A stretch of DNA of 22,145 nucleotides, taken from IMG/VR virus record IMGVR_UViG_3300021962_006197, positions 1-22,145 of that record, one strand, 5' to 3'. The notes under the pieces were generated by a model. The model ran no database searches and had not been told where the DNA came from. It worked only from the letters and a program-made list of their open reading frames with translations. Position 1 is the stretch's first letter; each line of letters begins with the position of its first letter. Shown here one piece after another: positions 14,378-20,935 of this stretch. A program made the position numbers and the translations under genes. This DNA is from a virus.

Positions 14378-14565
14378 CAGTCATCGTCTCCATACTCTTC
14401 AAGTAAAGAGGATATTATTTCTTCATTTCCATCCATTGACTTTACTGTGAAGATAGAAGATTTTTGATATCTCTTTAATTTTTTATATACTTTTAAAAGT
14501 TTAGAAACCTCATCGGAATTAATTTCTACTTTTAATTTATTATCATTTCCAAATCCGCTACTCAT
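14377..14565 (-). CDS. 62 aa protein of unknown function
   Basis: The product begins MSSGFGNDNKLKVEINSDE, has a basic helix (SKLLKVYKKLKRYQKS) and ends with an acidic SLLEEYGDDD. It overlaps the upstream gene by four bases (ATGA) and the speD start by one, so it is tightly coupled in the run. Composition matches its neighbours. No family recognised. Confidence 0.65.
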   Translation of the reverse strand: MSSGFGNDNKLKVEINSDEVSKLLKVYKKLKRYQKSSIFTVKSMDGNEEIISSLLEEYGDDD

Positions 14566-14864
14566 CTTTTTTTCTTAGTTTCAGGTGGTTTATATCCCCA
14601 AAGTTTTGGGTTAGTTCTTCCATATCCAAAGTCAATTTTAAATAATTTCCCTGGACCGAATTTATCATAATACATATCGAATATATTAACTTTCTTTCCT
14701 CTACATACATCTAAACACATTTTACCATTATAATCATAATAGTAAACATTATAGGCATCATTTGGAAGTGAAGGATCTTTAGATGTTTCTTCGCTTACAT
14801 CTGAAAGAATTAATTGACATCCATATGTAGGAGGTAGTGATTGTTTTTCATTATTTGTCCACAT
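14562..14864 (-). CDS. 100 aa protein of unknown function
   Basis: A longer frame begins with TTG at 14912, but the ATG at 14864 (MWTNNEKQSLPPTYG) is preceded by GAGGAGG with 11 bases of spacing and removes an overlap with the upstream gene, so it is preferred. The protein is rich in tyrosine and glycine (YNVYYYDYNGK, KFGPGKLFKIDFGYG) and ends with a lysine/arginine tail. No family recognised; it sits in the unknown-gene run upstream of speD. Confidence 0.65.
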   Translation of the reverse strand: MWTNNEKQSLPPTYGCQLILSDVSEETSKDPSLPNDAYNVYYYDYNGKMCLDVCRGKKVNIFDMYYDKFGPGKLFKIDFGYGRTNPKLWGYKPPETKKKR

Positions 14865-14893
14865 ATTTACTGATACCTCCTCAGAAACGGGAA

Positions 14894-15460
14894 TCAAGAT
14901 CTTCCTCCCCAAACAATATCGGGAAATGCAGATCTAACATTATCAAAAGATATGTTATATTTATCAGTTAGTTTTTTATCCTTAACCAAAACAAGAATCT
15001 CTGCTTCTTTTGGATGAAGACCTTCTAAAATATTAATAAACATTAGTTCACGACGCATGGTTGAAAGACCATCATTCCCGCCTTTAACAAAATTATAAAA
15101 CTTTGAGAATTCATTTCTGATAGAAGATTTCTGAGTTCTAATATCTTCTTCAACTCCATTATATGCGATAGAGTCTTTTTTATTTCGGTTTGCAATCTTG
15201 TCGGATAAACTTCCCGAAGTTGAAGCATCCTCTTTTAAATTTCCATATGGAACATCTCCTTCAGGAAGCATTGAAATAACAGTATCATCAAAATTCCAAA
15301 TTAAAATTCCCTTTAAGGCATCATTAGAATACTGTTGAAGTACTTCTACTTTTTTAGGATTAGTCCTTTGCTTTGATACTAGTTCTAGAATTTCAAACTG
15401 AAAACAATTTCTGTCTAGTTCAATCTTCTTCGTCGTCTTCTTCGTCGGTGTCTGTGTCAT
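14894..15460 (-). CDS. T4-like phage protein of unknown function (possibly DUF6433)
   Basis: The 188 aa protein starts at ATG 15460 (MTQTPTKKTTKK); the frame extends to a TTG at 15472. The conserved-looking part is C-terminal: RRELMFINILEGLHPKEAEILVLVKDKKL followed by FPDIVWGGRS. I associate this pattern with a family found across T4-like marine phages (DUF6433), without known function. The N-terminal 14 codons overlap, in another frame, the acidic tail of the upstream membrane protein gene. No membrane segment or catalytic motif seen. Confidence 0.7.
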   Translation of the reverse strand: MTQTPTKKTTKKIELDRNCFQFEILELVSKQRTNPKKVEVLQQYSNDALKGILIWNFDDTVISMLPEGDVPYGNLKEDASTSGSLSDKIANRNKKDSIAYNGVEEDIRTQKSSIRNEFSKFYNFVKGGNDGLSTMRRELMFINILEGLHPKEAEILVLVKDKKLTDKYNISFDNVRSAFPDIVWGGRS

Positions 15461-15653
15461 AGTAATTTTCAAATCGTACTGCTAAAATTTCATCTGGGAT
15501 TACATTTCCATTTTCATCTAGCATCTCTGGATGAAGGTAGTTTGTAATGTCTCTTTTGTAAAAATGCTCTTTGGCGAGCCAACCAATTACTGATCCTACG
15601 AAGAAAAACATAATAGAAACGAGTGTTCCTATTGTTAGTGTTACTGCGAGCAT
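15420..15653 (-). CDS. Small single-pass membrane protein
   Basis: The 77 aa protein has one N-terminal transmembrane helix (AVTLTIGTLVSIMFFFVGSVIGWL, residues 3-26), a short basic patch, a soluble domain (YLHPEMLDENGNVIPDE) and a strongly acidic tail (DTDTDEEDDEED). AGGAGG lies 6 bases before the ATG, a strong start. The tail overlaps the next gene by about 41 bases. Similar small membrane proteins occur in cyanophages; role unknown. Confidence 0.75.
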   Translation of the reverse strand: MLAVTLTIGTLVSIMFFFVGSVIGWLAKEHFYKRDITNYLHPEMLDENGNVIPDEILAVRFENYYDTDTDEEDDEED

Positions 15654-15882
15654 TGGATTCCTCCTTTTTATTTCTTTGCATGATCTTTTCAGAAATTAAT
15701 TCAAGGTTTAAATAAAAAATTCTATTTGCTATAGAGATTTTCTTTTCATATTGAAATGATTTCTGATTTATAATCGGTTGATCTTTCCTCCCCTTTAATA
15801 ACATTAATTCTAATCCGCGATCTATTTTTAGATCGTTGGAACTATTTAGACTGTTTCTTTCGTCGTCCTGGTCTTTTATCAT
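15514..15882 (-). CDS. Doubtful ORF overlapping membrane protein gene
   Basis: The 122 aa frame begins with ATG 15882 and has phage-like codon content over its first 76 residues (to about 15654). After that it runs for 140 bases inside the strongly supported membrane protein gene, where its sequence (SNTNNRNTRF...) looks like a shadow. Either this is a real gene with an unusually long overlap, or a shorter gene lost its stop by a frameshift. Without it, 15654-15841 would be a 188-base gap in a very compact region. No family recognised. Confidence 0.4.
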   Translation of the reverse strand: MIKDQDDERNSLNSSNDLKIDRGLELMLLKGRKDQPIINQKSFQYEKKISIANRIFYLNLELISEKIMQRNKKEESNARSNTNNRNTRFYYVFLRRISNWLARQRAFLQKRHYKLPSSRDAR

Positions 15883-16201
15883 AATGATACTTTTTGGCGT
15901 CTGTTAAAATGCTACTCAAGTAATCTTTTATTTTTCTTGCTGTAGGTTTTGGAATGTGTCCATATGCTTCTCTCAACTGTTTGTGCAAATTGTCAGAACC
16001 ACCTTCTAGATATACATCTAAATCTGAAACAACAGATAAAATATTTTCGGCAGTAGAACTTTTAATAAACTCTTCTACTTCAAGTCTTTTTATATCTTTT
16101 GTTTTTAGATAATCATAAAATTTTAAAACAAATTTTCCATTAAATGCAAAGTCAATTGACTTTTCCACATCGTTGCAAATTTCGCTGAGAGCTGTTTTCA
16201 T
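15842..16201 (-). CDS. 119 aa basic protein of unknown function
   Basis: The product begins MKTALSEICNDVEKSIDFAF and ends with a very basic tail (YHYDKRPGRRKKQSK). The middle, EAYGHIPKPTARKIKDYL, looks like a helical domain that might bind nucleic acid; that is inference from charge only. The start overlaps the glutaredoxin stop (TAATG). It looks like conserved cyanophage hypotheticals, but I know no function. Confidence 0.7.
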   Translation of the reverse strand: MKTALSEICNDVEKSIDFAFNGKFVLKFYDYLKTKDIKRLEVEEFIKSSTAENILSVVSDLDVYLEGGSDNLHKQLREAYGHIPKPTARKIKDYLSSILTDAKKYHYDKRPGRRKKQSK

Positions 16202-16440
16202 TAGACTAGATTTTTCTCCTGAAGATACCTAACAGTTTCTTGGCAACCACCAAGTTTTTCTGAATCATTTAAAATTACTTGAGGAAATGTTGAACCATTT
16301 CCAAATTCTGCATAAAATTCTTCTCTAGTAAAATCTTTTCCAAGTTCATATATTACATGTTGGAATTCACTTAATTGTAGCACCTGTTTGATTTTTTCGC
16401 AAAAGGGGCATCCTTCTCTAGAATAAATTGTAAATTTCAT
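16201..16440 (-). CDS. grx: Glutaredoxin
   Basis: The 79 aa protein has the dithiol active site C11-P-F-C14, the cis-proline TFPQV (51-55) and the LGGCQET glutathione-binding turn (63-69), all in the right order and spacing. Glutaredoxins reduce disulfides with glutathione and supply electrons to ribonucleotide reductase, which fits phage nucleotide synthesis. It lies 4 bases after the HNH gene and is coupled to the next gene. Confidence 0.92.
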   Translation of the reverse strand: MKFTIYSREGCPFCEKIKQVLQLSEFQHVIYELGKDFTREEFYAEFGNGSTFPQVILNDSEKLGGCQETVRYLQEKNLV

Positions 16441-16444
16441 AGCA

Positions 16445-16819
16445 TTAAATTAATTTATTAGTTCGTTTACCGTAAGTGTAAAGTTGTGGTTTTGCTGTCT
16501 CTCCAGCAGTCCATTCTTTAATTTTATTAAGTCTTTGTTGAGAAAAGAATGATTGTTTACGATACCATTCTTCAACTGGAGTATGACCTTTAGATTGGTT
16601 ACAATTTTTGCAACAGCAAACTGTATTTGTTGTAAAGTCACTTCCTCCTTTAGATTGTGGAACTACATGATCTATTGTTAATTCTTCAGAAGATTCGCAA
16701 TACGCACATTTGTAATCCCATTTTTCTTTTATAGTTTTTCTCCACAGTCTTTTTGCCTCAGAAGAAGTACATGTGTACATATGGTACAGGTACTCACTCG
16801 GAGAATTGTAGAGAACCAT
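16445..16819 (-). CDS. HNH endonuclease
   Basis: The 124 aa protein has a zinc-supported HNH core: CAYC (38-41), the catalytic D50-H51 in TIDHVVPQSKGG, N65, and CKNCNQSKG with C70 and C73. Such enzymes cut DNA; stand-alone phage copies often act as homing endonucleases that spread themselves or nearby markers, or help packaging. Cyanophage HNH genes are often found near psbA; here gnd and psbD lie 0.6 and 1.9 kb upstream. The N-terminal 30 residues are not part of the HNH core. The start at 16819 gives ATCCTT-ATG without a clear ribosome binding site. Confidence 0.87.
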   Translation of the reverse strand: MVLYNSPSEYLYHMYTCTSSEAKRLWRKTIKEKWDYKCAYCESSEELTIDHVVPQSKGGSDFTTNTVCCCKNCNQSKGHTPVEEWYRKQSFFSQQRLNKIKEWTAGETAKPQLYTYGKRTNKLI

Positions 16820-16846
16820 AAGGATTTTTATTGACTTTGATTTTAT

Positions 16847-17122
16847 TTAGTTAATTTTAACTGGATAACCTTTTCCCTCAGGTAACCATACATCCTGTTG
16901 CATTTTAAGTTTTTCAGTAAAAGCAGGGAGTCCTAATTGACCTGGTAATTGTTTATCTGTTTCAGATGTAATATCAATTACTTGGTCTAGAATAATTTTT
17001 TTCTTTTCATAAAACCTCTTATCTGGATCAAATTCAAATAACATTCTCGCATCTTTTTCTTCCCCACAATTAGCAATAATTCTACCTGTGGTTTTATCTT
17101 TCACCACCCAATAATCATACAT
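16847..17122 (-). CDS. 91 aa protein of unknown function
   Basis: The frame opens with GTG at 17137, but ATG 17122 (MYDYWVVKDKTTG) follows AGGTGAG by 10 bases and overlaps the upstream micro-gene by 8, so it is preferred. The N-terminal half (VVKDKTTGRIIANCGEEKDA, LFEFDPDKRF) looks like a small beta-rich domain; the end is proline/glycine-rich (VWLPEGKGYPVKIN). No family recognised. Confidence 0.65.
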   Translation of the reverse strand: MYDYWVVKDKTTGRIIANCGEEKDARMLFEFDPDKRFYEKKKIILDQVIDITSETDKQLPGQLGLPAFTEKLKMQQDVWLPEGKGYPVKIN

Positions 17123-17234
17123 TCTTTTTTTTCTCACCTTTAGTATTATAGTTTTCTTTTTTCAGTTTGTAAAGTTGGGGCCAAGTATCCCTAATAATTT
17201 CTGCCAACTTGTATGGAGTTTCAGAAGTAATCAT
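17115..17234 (-). CDS. 39 aa basic peptide
   Basis: The frame reads MITSETPYKLAEIIRDTW and ends in a lysine-rich tail (TKGEKKKNV). Its ATG comes one base after the TAA of the preceding 53 aa gene, and its end overlaps the next gene start by 8 bases, so the three genes form a coupled chain. It was found by reading the minus strand directly. No family recognised. Confidence 0.55.
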   Translation of the reverse strand: MITSETPYKLAEIIRDTWPQLYKLKKENYNTKGEKKKNV

Positions 17235-17235
17235 T

Positions 17236-17397
17236 TTAAAATCTTTTGGGAGTGTAATCAATACCATCTAGGAGTTCATCTAGCATTTCACCATATTCTT
17301 TAAATCTTCGATCTCCAGCAATAAAACATCTTTGACGCATCCAAAGAGCATCTGCAAGAAGTTTTATTTGGTCTTCCGAAAGTGATAGATTTTTCAT
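17236..17397 (-). CDS. 53 aa protein of unknown function
   Basis: The product begins MKNLSLSEDQIKLLADALW and continues RQRCFIAGDRRFKEYGEML, a likely helical hairpin, ending DYTPKRF. It starts 51 bases after the gnd stop and is followed at once by the 39 aa gene. Codon content matches its AT-rich neighbours and not the GC-richer gnd. No clear ribosome binding site. No family recognised. Confidence 0.6.
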   Translation of the reverse strand: MKNLSLSEDQIKLLADALWMRQRCFIAGDRRFKEYGEMLDELLDGIDYTPKRF

Positions 17398-17448
17398 AGT
17401 TTTAAATCAACTTTTTTATGTAGTTACTTTACAAAATATTTTTTTCAA

Positions 17449-18471
17449 TCATCTTACATGATGACCACCAAACATATATCGCATACCATTTAAAATCTTG
17501 GATGCGAAAGCACCAAGACTGCGTGAATTAAATCTTTCATAGAGCGCAGTGGTGATGACAGGAGCGGGAACCCCCAAATCCACAGCGGTAGTAACTGTCC
17601 AGCGACCCTCACCGCTGTCGGATACGCCTCCAGAGAACTGTTTAAGGTCTGGATCGCGGCGTAACACATCAGCAGTAAGATCAAGTAACCAACTACCAAC
17701 AACGCTACCGCGACGCCATAACTCAGCCACTTCAGCAACATCAATATCATAACAGTAACTTTCTGGATCCGCCATTGGAGCGACTTCAGCATCTCCCTCT
17801 CTAACATACTTCGCACCAGCATTAGCATTCCTAAGGATATTAAATCCTTCTGCATACGCCTGCATTATACCATACTCAATTCCATTGTGGACCATCTTGA
17901 CAAAATGACCTGCACCTGGACCACCACAATGTAACCAACCAAACTCAGCAGAGGTTACATCCGAGTCAAATTGAGTCCTGGGGGCAGCATTGATTCCTGG
18001 GGCAAGGGCATCAAAAATGCTTGCACAAGTGGCGACCGCAGTATTTCCGCCGCCAACCATAAGACAGTATCCACGATCCAAACCATAAACACCACCGCTA
18101 GTACCACAATCAATATATTGGATACCAAGTTTTGCCAAGCGTTCTGCTCTTTTCCTACTGTCTTTAAAATTGCTATTGCCATGATCAATAATAATATCTC
18201 CCTCACCACAATATCGTAGTAACTCATTGATTGTCTCCTCTACAGTTTCTGCTGGCACCACCATCATAAAAATGCCTGGTTTATCATTACCTTTAACTAT
18301 TTGAACAAGACTTTGTATAGTAGTTGTAACGCCATTAACATATCCTTTTTCATATGCCTCTTGCGCTTTATCATAGTTCCTTCTATAACCCCATACTTCA
18401 ATACCTGCTTTCATCATACGGCGAGACATACCTTCGCCCATTCTTCCGAGACCGATTAATCCTACTTTCAT
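17449..18471 (-). CDS. gnd: 6-phosphogluconate dehydrogenase
   Basis: The 340 aa protein has the Rossmann GLGRMG (7-12), IIDHGNS (94-100), the substrate loop GTSGG (123-127) and the catalytic K192-M-V-H195-N196-G-I-E199-Y. It oxidises 6-phosphogluconate to ribulose 5-phosphate plus CO2 and a reduced nicotinamide, feeding phage nucleotide synthesis. It is the short (about 300-340 aa) form of the family; cyanobacterial host enzymes are usually about 470 aa. The DNA is clearly richer in GC than the genes around it. It begins at the base after the stop of the upstream small gene. gnd is a known cyanophage auxiliary gene. Confidence 0.93.
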   Translation of the reverse strand: MKVGLIGLGRMGEGMSRRMMKAGIEVWGYRRNYDKAQEAYEKGYVNGVTTTIQSLVQIVKGNDKPGIFMMVVPAETVEETINELLRYCGEGDIIIDHGNSNFKDSRKRAERLAKLGIQYIDCGTSGGVYGLDRGYCLMVGGGNTAVATCASIFDALAPGINAAPRTQFDSDVTSAEFGWLHCGGPGAGHFVKMVHNGIEYGIMQAYAEGFNILRNANAGAKYVREGDAEVAPMADPESYCYDIDVAEVAELWRRGSVVGSWLLDLTADVLRRDPDLKQFSGGVSDSGEGRWTVTTAVDLGVPAPVITTALYERFNSRSLGAFASKILNGMRYMFGGHHVR

Positions 18472-18678
18472 TTATTTCTCCCAGGATTCGTATTGTTGCC
18501 TAAAATAATTGTCAACTTTTCTTAAATCATCAAGATGAATATCACATTTATAGTTATGGTCATCACACCATTCTAGTGCAAATGCATGAAACTTTTCTTC
18601 ACTTTTTACTTTGGGAACTCCATATATTCTCGCCAAAGATGACATAACAAAATTCCAACATCCGTATTCCTTTTTCAT
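18472..18678 (-). CDS. 68 aa protein of unknown function
   Basis: The first ATG is at 18678 (MKKEYGCWNFVMSSLAR); the frame opens further back with TTG at 18687. The protein is hydrophilic and ends DDLRKVDNYFRQQYESWEK. It lies between the psbD terminator (whose U-tract ends about 8 bases upstream) and gnd (zero gap, TAA-ATG). It resembles small hypothetical proteins of cyanophages; no function known to me. Confidence 0.65.
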   Translation of the reverse strand: MKKEYGCWNFVMSSLARIYGVPKVKSEEKFHAFALEWCDDHNYKCDIHLDDLRKVDNYFRQQYESWEK

Positions 18679-18685
18679 TAGATAC

Positions 18686-18723
18686 AAATAAAAAAGAACC
18701 CTCTATAATTATAAAAGGTTCTT
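18686..18723 (-). terminator. Rho-independent terminator after psbD
   Basis: Minus-strand AAGAACC (18723-18717) pairs with GGTTCTT (18700-18694), and four further pairs (UUUU with AGAG, two of them G-U) extend the stem to 11. A run TTTTTTATTT follows. It lies 40 bases after the psbD stop. Confidence 0.85.
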
Positions 18724-18762
18724 CTTAAACTTAAAGTTTTGTTATGAATTTAAAACAAAGTG

Positions 18763-19824
18763 TTATAGTGCGTTACCCCTAGGAAGCACCTCTTCAGGAA
18801 ATACAAAGTTTTCATGAGGTTGATCTACAGGTGCCATCCAAGCACGAAGACCTTCATTCAATAAAATGTTTTTCGTGTAGAAGGTTTCAAACTCAGGGTC
18901 TTCTGCCGCTCTAACCTCTTGAGACACAAAATCGTATGCTCTAAGATTGAGCGCCAGACCAATAATACCAATAGAAGAAGTCCAGAGGCCCATAACGGGA
19001 ACGAAAAGCATGAAGAAATGAAGCCAACGCTTATTAGAAAAAGCAATCCCGAAGATCTGAGACCAAAAACGGTTAGCAGTAACCATCGAATAAGTTTCCT
19101 CTTCTTGAGTAGGTTCAAACGCTTTAAATGTATTTGATTGTTCGCCATCTTCGTAAAGCGTATTTTCTACAGTAGCACCATGAATAGCACAGAGTAGAGC
19201 ACCACCAAGAATACCTGCTACTCCCATCATGTGAAATGGATTCAGGGTCCAGTTATGAAAACCTTGTAAGAATAGTAGGAACCTGAAGATTGCTGCGACA
19301 CCAAAGGAAGGTGCGAAGAACCAACTAGATTGCCCCAAAGGGTACATAAGGAACACAGATACAAATACTGCAATCGGTCCGGAGAATGCGATTGCGTTAT
19401 AAGGACGAATACCTACAAGGCGAGCAATCTCAAACTGGCGAAGCATGAATCCGATCAGACTAAAGGCCCCGTGGAGTGCCACAAAAGGCCAGAGTCCCCC
19501 AAGTTGGAACCACCTGACGATATCCCCTTGAGCCTCAGGACCCCAGAGAAGAAGAAGAGAATGACCCATAGCATCTGCTGGAGTACTAACTGCCGCAGTA
19601 AGAAAGTTTGCACCCTCAAGATAGGAACTTGCCAATCCGTGAGTATACCAACTCGTAACGAAAGTTGTCCCAGTAAGCCAACCACCAAGAGCAAGATAAG
19701 CAGTGGGAAAAAGAAGAAGTCCAGACCAGCCAACAAAAACGAAACGGTCTCTCTTAAGCCAGTCATCGAGTACATCGAACCATCCCCGTTGTGAAATTGG
19801 TTGTGAAAGTGTTGAAGAAGTCAT
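18763..19824 (-). CDS. psbD: Photosystem II D2 protein
   Basis: From ATG 19824 the protein is 353 aa, one more than the usual D2. Key residues are present with a +1 offset: redox tyrosine Y161 (FLMYPLG), H118, chlorophyll ligand H198 and iron ligands H215 and H269. It carries the multi-helix D2 sequence to the closing PRGNAL. D2 pairs with D1 in the photosystem II reaction centre of the host thylakoid. The frame opens at ATG 19833, but GGAGG lies between the two ATGs and serves the second, so 19824 is preferred. No frameshift. Cyanophages use psbD to keep photosynthesis running during infection. A terminator follows. Confidence 0.97.
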   Translation of the reverse strand: MTSSTLSQPISQRGWFDVLDDWLKRDRFVFVGWSGLLLFPTAYLALGGWLTGTTFVTSWYTHGLASSYLEGANFLTAAVSTPADAMGHSLLLLWGPEAQGDIVRWFQLGGLWPFVALHGAFSLIGFMLRQFEIARLVGIRPYNAIAFSGPIAVFVSVFLMYPLGQSSWFFAPSFGVAAIFRFLLFLQGFHNWTLNPFHMMGVAGILGGALLCAIHGATVENTLYEDGEQSNTFKAFEPTQEEETYSMVTANRFWSQIFGIAFSNKRWLHFFMLFVPVMGLWTSSIGIIGLALNLRAYDFVSQEVRAAEDPEFETFYTKNILLNEGLRAWMAPVDQPHENFVFPEEVLPRGNAL

Positions 19825-19845
19825 AGCCTCCATAGTTATTTCTCA

Positions 19846-19861
19846 TATTTATGTTAACATA
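19846..19861 (-). promoter_or_regulatory. Possible psbD promoter/operator: CATAAATA with a 12-bp palindrome
   Basis: Minus-strand CATAAATA (19853-19846) matches the late NATAAATA motif, 21 bases before the psbD start. It overlaps a perfect 12-base palindrome TATGTTAACATA (19850-19861). The palindrome could be an operator or chance in AT-rich DNA. Confidence 0.35.
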
Positions 19862-19875
19862 TCTTAATAGAACCG

Positions 19876-19995
19876 TCAATGAGTATTTTTTCTATGGATG
19901 TAATAAATCCCAAATATGGGAACAAATACTAAAAGAAAACAAAGTATACCTAAAGTATAGTTATTATTTAAAAACCAAACTGCAAAATGTCTCAT
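19876..19995 (-). CDS. 39 aa single-pass membrane peptide
   Basis: The product is MRHFAVWFLNNNYTLG followed by a hydrophobic helix (ILCFLLVFVPIFGIYYI) and a basic end (HRKNTH). It is one of three very small membrane proteins in the psbA-psbD block. Size and topology resemble low-molecular-weight photosystem subunits, but no specific family (Psb/Psa/Pet) is recognised. It starts 2 bases after the LOG-family stop and ends 51 bases before the psbD start. Confidence 0.55.
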   Translation of the reverse strand: MRHFAVWFLNNNYTLGILCFLLVFVPIFGIYYIHRKNTH

Positions 19996-19997
19996 GA

Positions 19998-20546
19998 TTA
20001 TTTAAGAAGTCCTTTGAGTAAATGAATTGATTCCGAGAATCTATCAACATAATGTATCAAATCCATTTCTTCATTATTCATAAAACCATTATCTAACATC
20101 TCATCCTCAATCCAATGTTTTAATGTTCTCCACATTCTTCCAACACAAATGATTGGTTTCCTATCAATATGATTTACTTGAACTAATTGATAGATCATTG
20201 CCATTTCAAGAAGGGTTCCAATACCACCAGGAGTTACAATAAAAGCATCGCAATCAGCAAAAGTTTTTAATCTTGAATAGAATGTTTGATGCTTTTCGTA
20301 TTCTTGAACATAAGGATTTACACCATCTTCAAATGGTAAATAAATTGCTTCAGCAACAGAACATAATGAGTTACCCATACAAGCACTCATTGCTCCTTTA
20401 TTTGCTGCTTCCATAGTTCCTGGACCGCCTCCAGTAACAACTATCCACCCTTCTGCTGCAATATTTTTACCGAGTTTCTCTACTGCTTTATAAAGTCCAG
20501 AATCAGGACTCGTTCTTGCGGATCCGAAGATTGCTACTTTTTTCAT
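19998..20546 (-). CDS. LOG-family nucleotide 5'-monophosphate phosphoribohydrolase-like protein
   Basis: The 182 aa protein has IFGSARTSP (6-14), the nucleotide-binding VTGGGPGTMEAANKG (37-51), R92 in SRLKTF and the family signature PGGIGTLLE (106-114). LOG proteins (often misnamed lysine decarboxylases) cleave the N-glycosidic bond of nucleoside 5'-monophosphates, releasing ribose 5-phosphate; in plants and some bacteria they activate cytokinins. In a phage, a role in nucleotide salvage or signalling is inference. It sits between psbA and psbD with two small membrane genes on one side and one on the other. It does not belong to the standard cyanophage auxiliary set as I know it. Confidence 0.88.
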   Translation of the reverse strand: MKKVAIFGSARTSPDSGLYKAVEKLGKNIAAEGWIVVTGGGPGTMEAANKGAMSACMGNSLCSVAEAIYLPFEDGVNPYVQEYEKHQTFYSRLKTFADCDAFIVTPGGIGTLLEMAMIYQLVQVNHIDRKPIICVGRMWRTLKHWIEDEMLDNGFMNNEEMDLIHYVDRFSESIHLLKGLLK

Positions 20547-20552
20547 ATTTAA

Positions 20553-20765
20553 TTATTTGATAATTTCCGATTTTTTAGAATATTCTATATCATTCCAATG
20601 TCTTACTGCATTGGAAATGATAGCAATATTAGTAATGAGATAAGTAAGGAATATAAAAGTCCGTACAATAGCAATGATATCTGCTTCTCTGTCACATTTA
20701 GACCCCTTTTCTCCAAGTGCTTTTGCCCATATTCTCCATATGGTTTTTCTTTTCTTTTTTTTCAT
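20553..20765 (-). CDS. 70 aa small membrane protein
   Basis: The ATG at 20765 (MKKKKRKTIWRIWAKALG) overlaps the stop of the upstream 40 aa gene (ATGA), which argues for it over the longer frame from 20849. The basic start is followed by CDREADIIAIVRTFIFLTYLITNIAIISNAV, one likely transmembrane helix (about residues 30-50), then HWNDIEYSKKSE. It resembles small conserved proteins in cyanophage photosynthesis clusters. Function unknown. Confidence 0.65.
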   Translation of the reverse strand: MKKKKRKTIWRIWAKALGEKGSKCDREADIIAIVRTFIFLTYLITNIAIISNAVRHWNDIEYSKKSEIIK

Positions 20766-20884
20766 CCCCAATACATCTGACCAAGAGTAAATAAAACAAA
20801 TACAAGAACTGTAAATACCATCATACCTACTCCTGCCCAGATTATCCAAGACTCCATAGGATGATGTTGATTATTATGAGACAT
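20762..20884 (-). CDS. 40 aa single-pass membrane peptide
   Basis: The product is MSHNNQHHPMESW followed by a hydrophobic helix (IIWAGVGMMVFTVLVFVLFTLG) and QMYWG. It overlaps the next gene by four bases. The ATG lies right at the U-tract of the psbA terminator, leaving no space for a ribosome binding site, so translation would need read-through or an internal start (ATG 20857, MESW). No photosystem family recognised. Confidence 0.55.
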   Translation of the reverse strand: MSHNNQHHPMESWIIWAGVGMMVFTVLVFVLFTLGQMYWG

Positions 20885-20909
20885 AAAAAAGAGGGTTGTT
20901 ACACCCTCT
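20883..20909 (-). terminator. Rho-independent terminator after psbA
   Basis: Minus-strand AGAGGGT (20909-20903) pairs with ACCCTCT (20896-20890) across a 6-base loop, followed by a T run (to about 20885). It lies 26 bases after the psbA stop and abuts the ATG of the next small gene. Confidence 0.88.
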
Positions 20910-20935
20910 AGTTATATCAGATATTTAACTGGATA

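Noticed and set aside
16445-18471. HNH gene plus gnd as a mobile intron or cassette
   Set aside because: No intron ends, flanking repeats or split gene were seen; the HNH gene is simply one member of the minus-strand run.
19330-19794. 154-codon plus-strand ORF opposite psbD
   Set aside because: It is the antisense shadow of the conserved, GC-richer psbD sequence; no recognisable domain.
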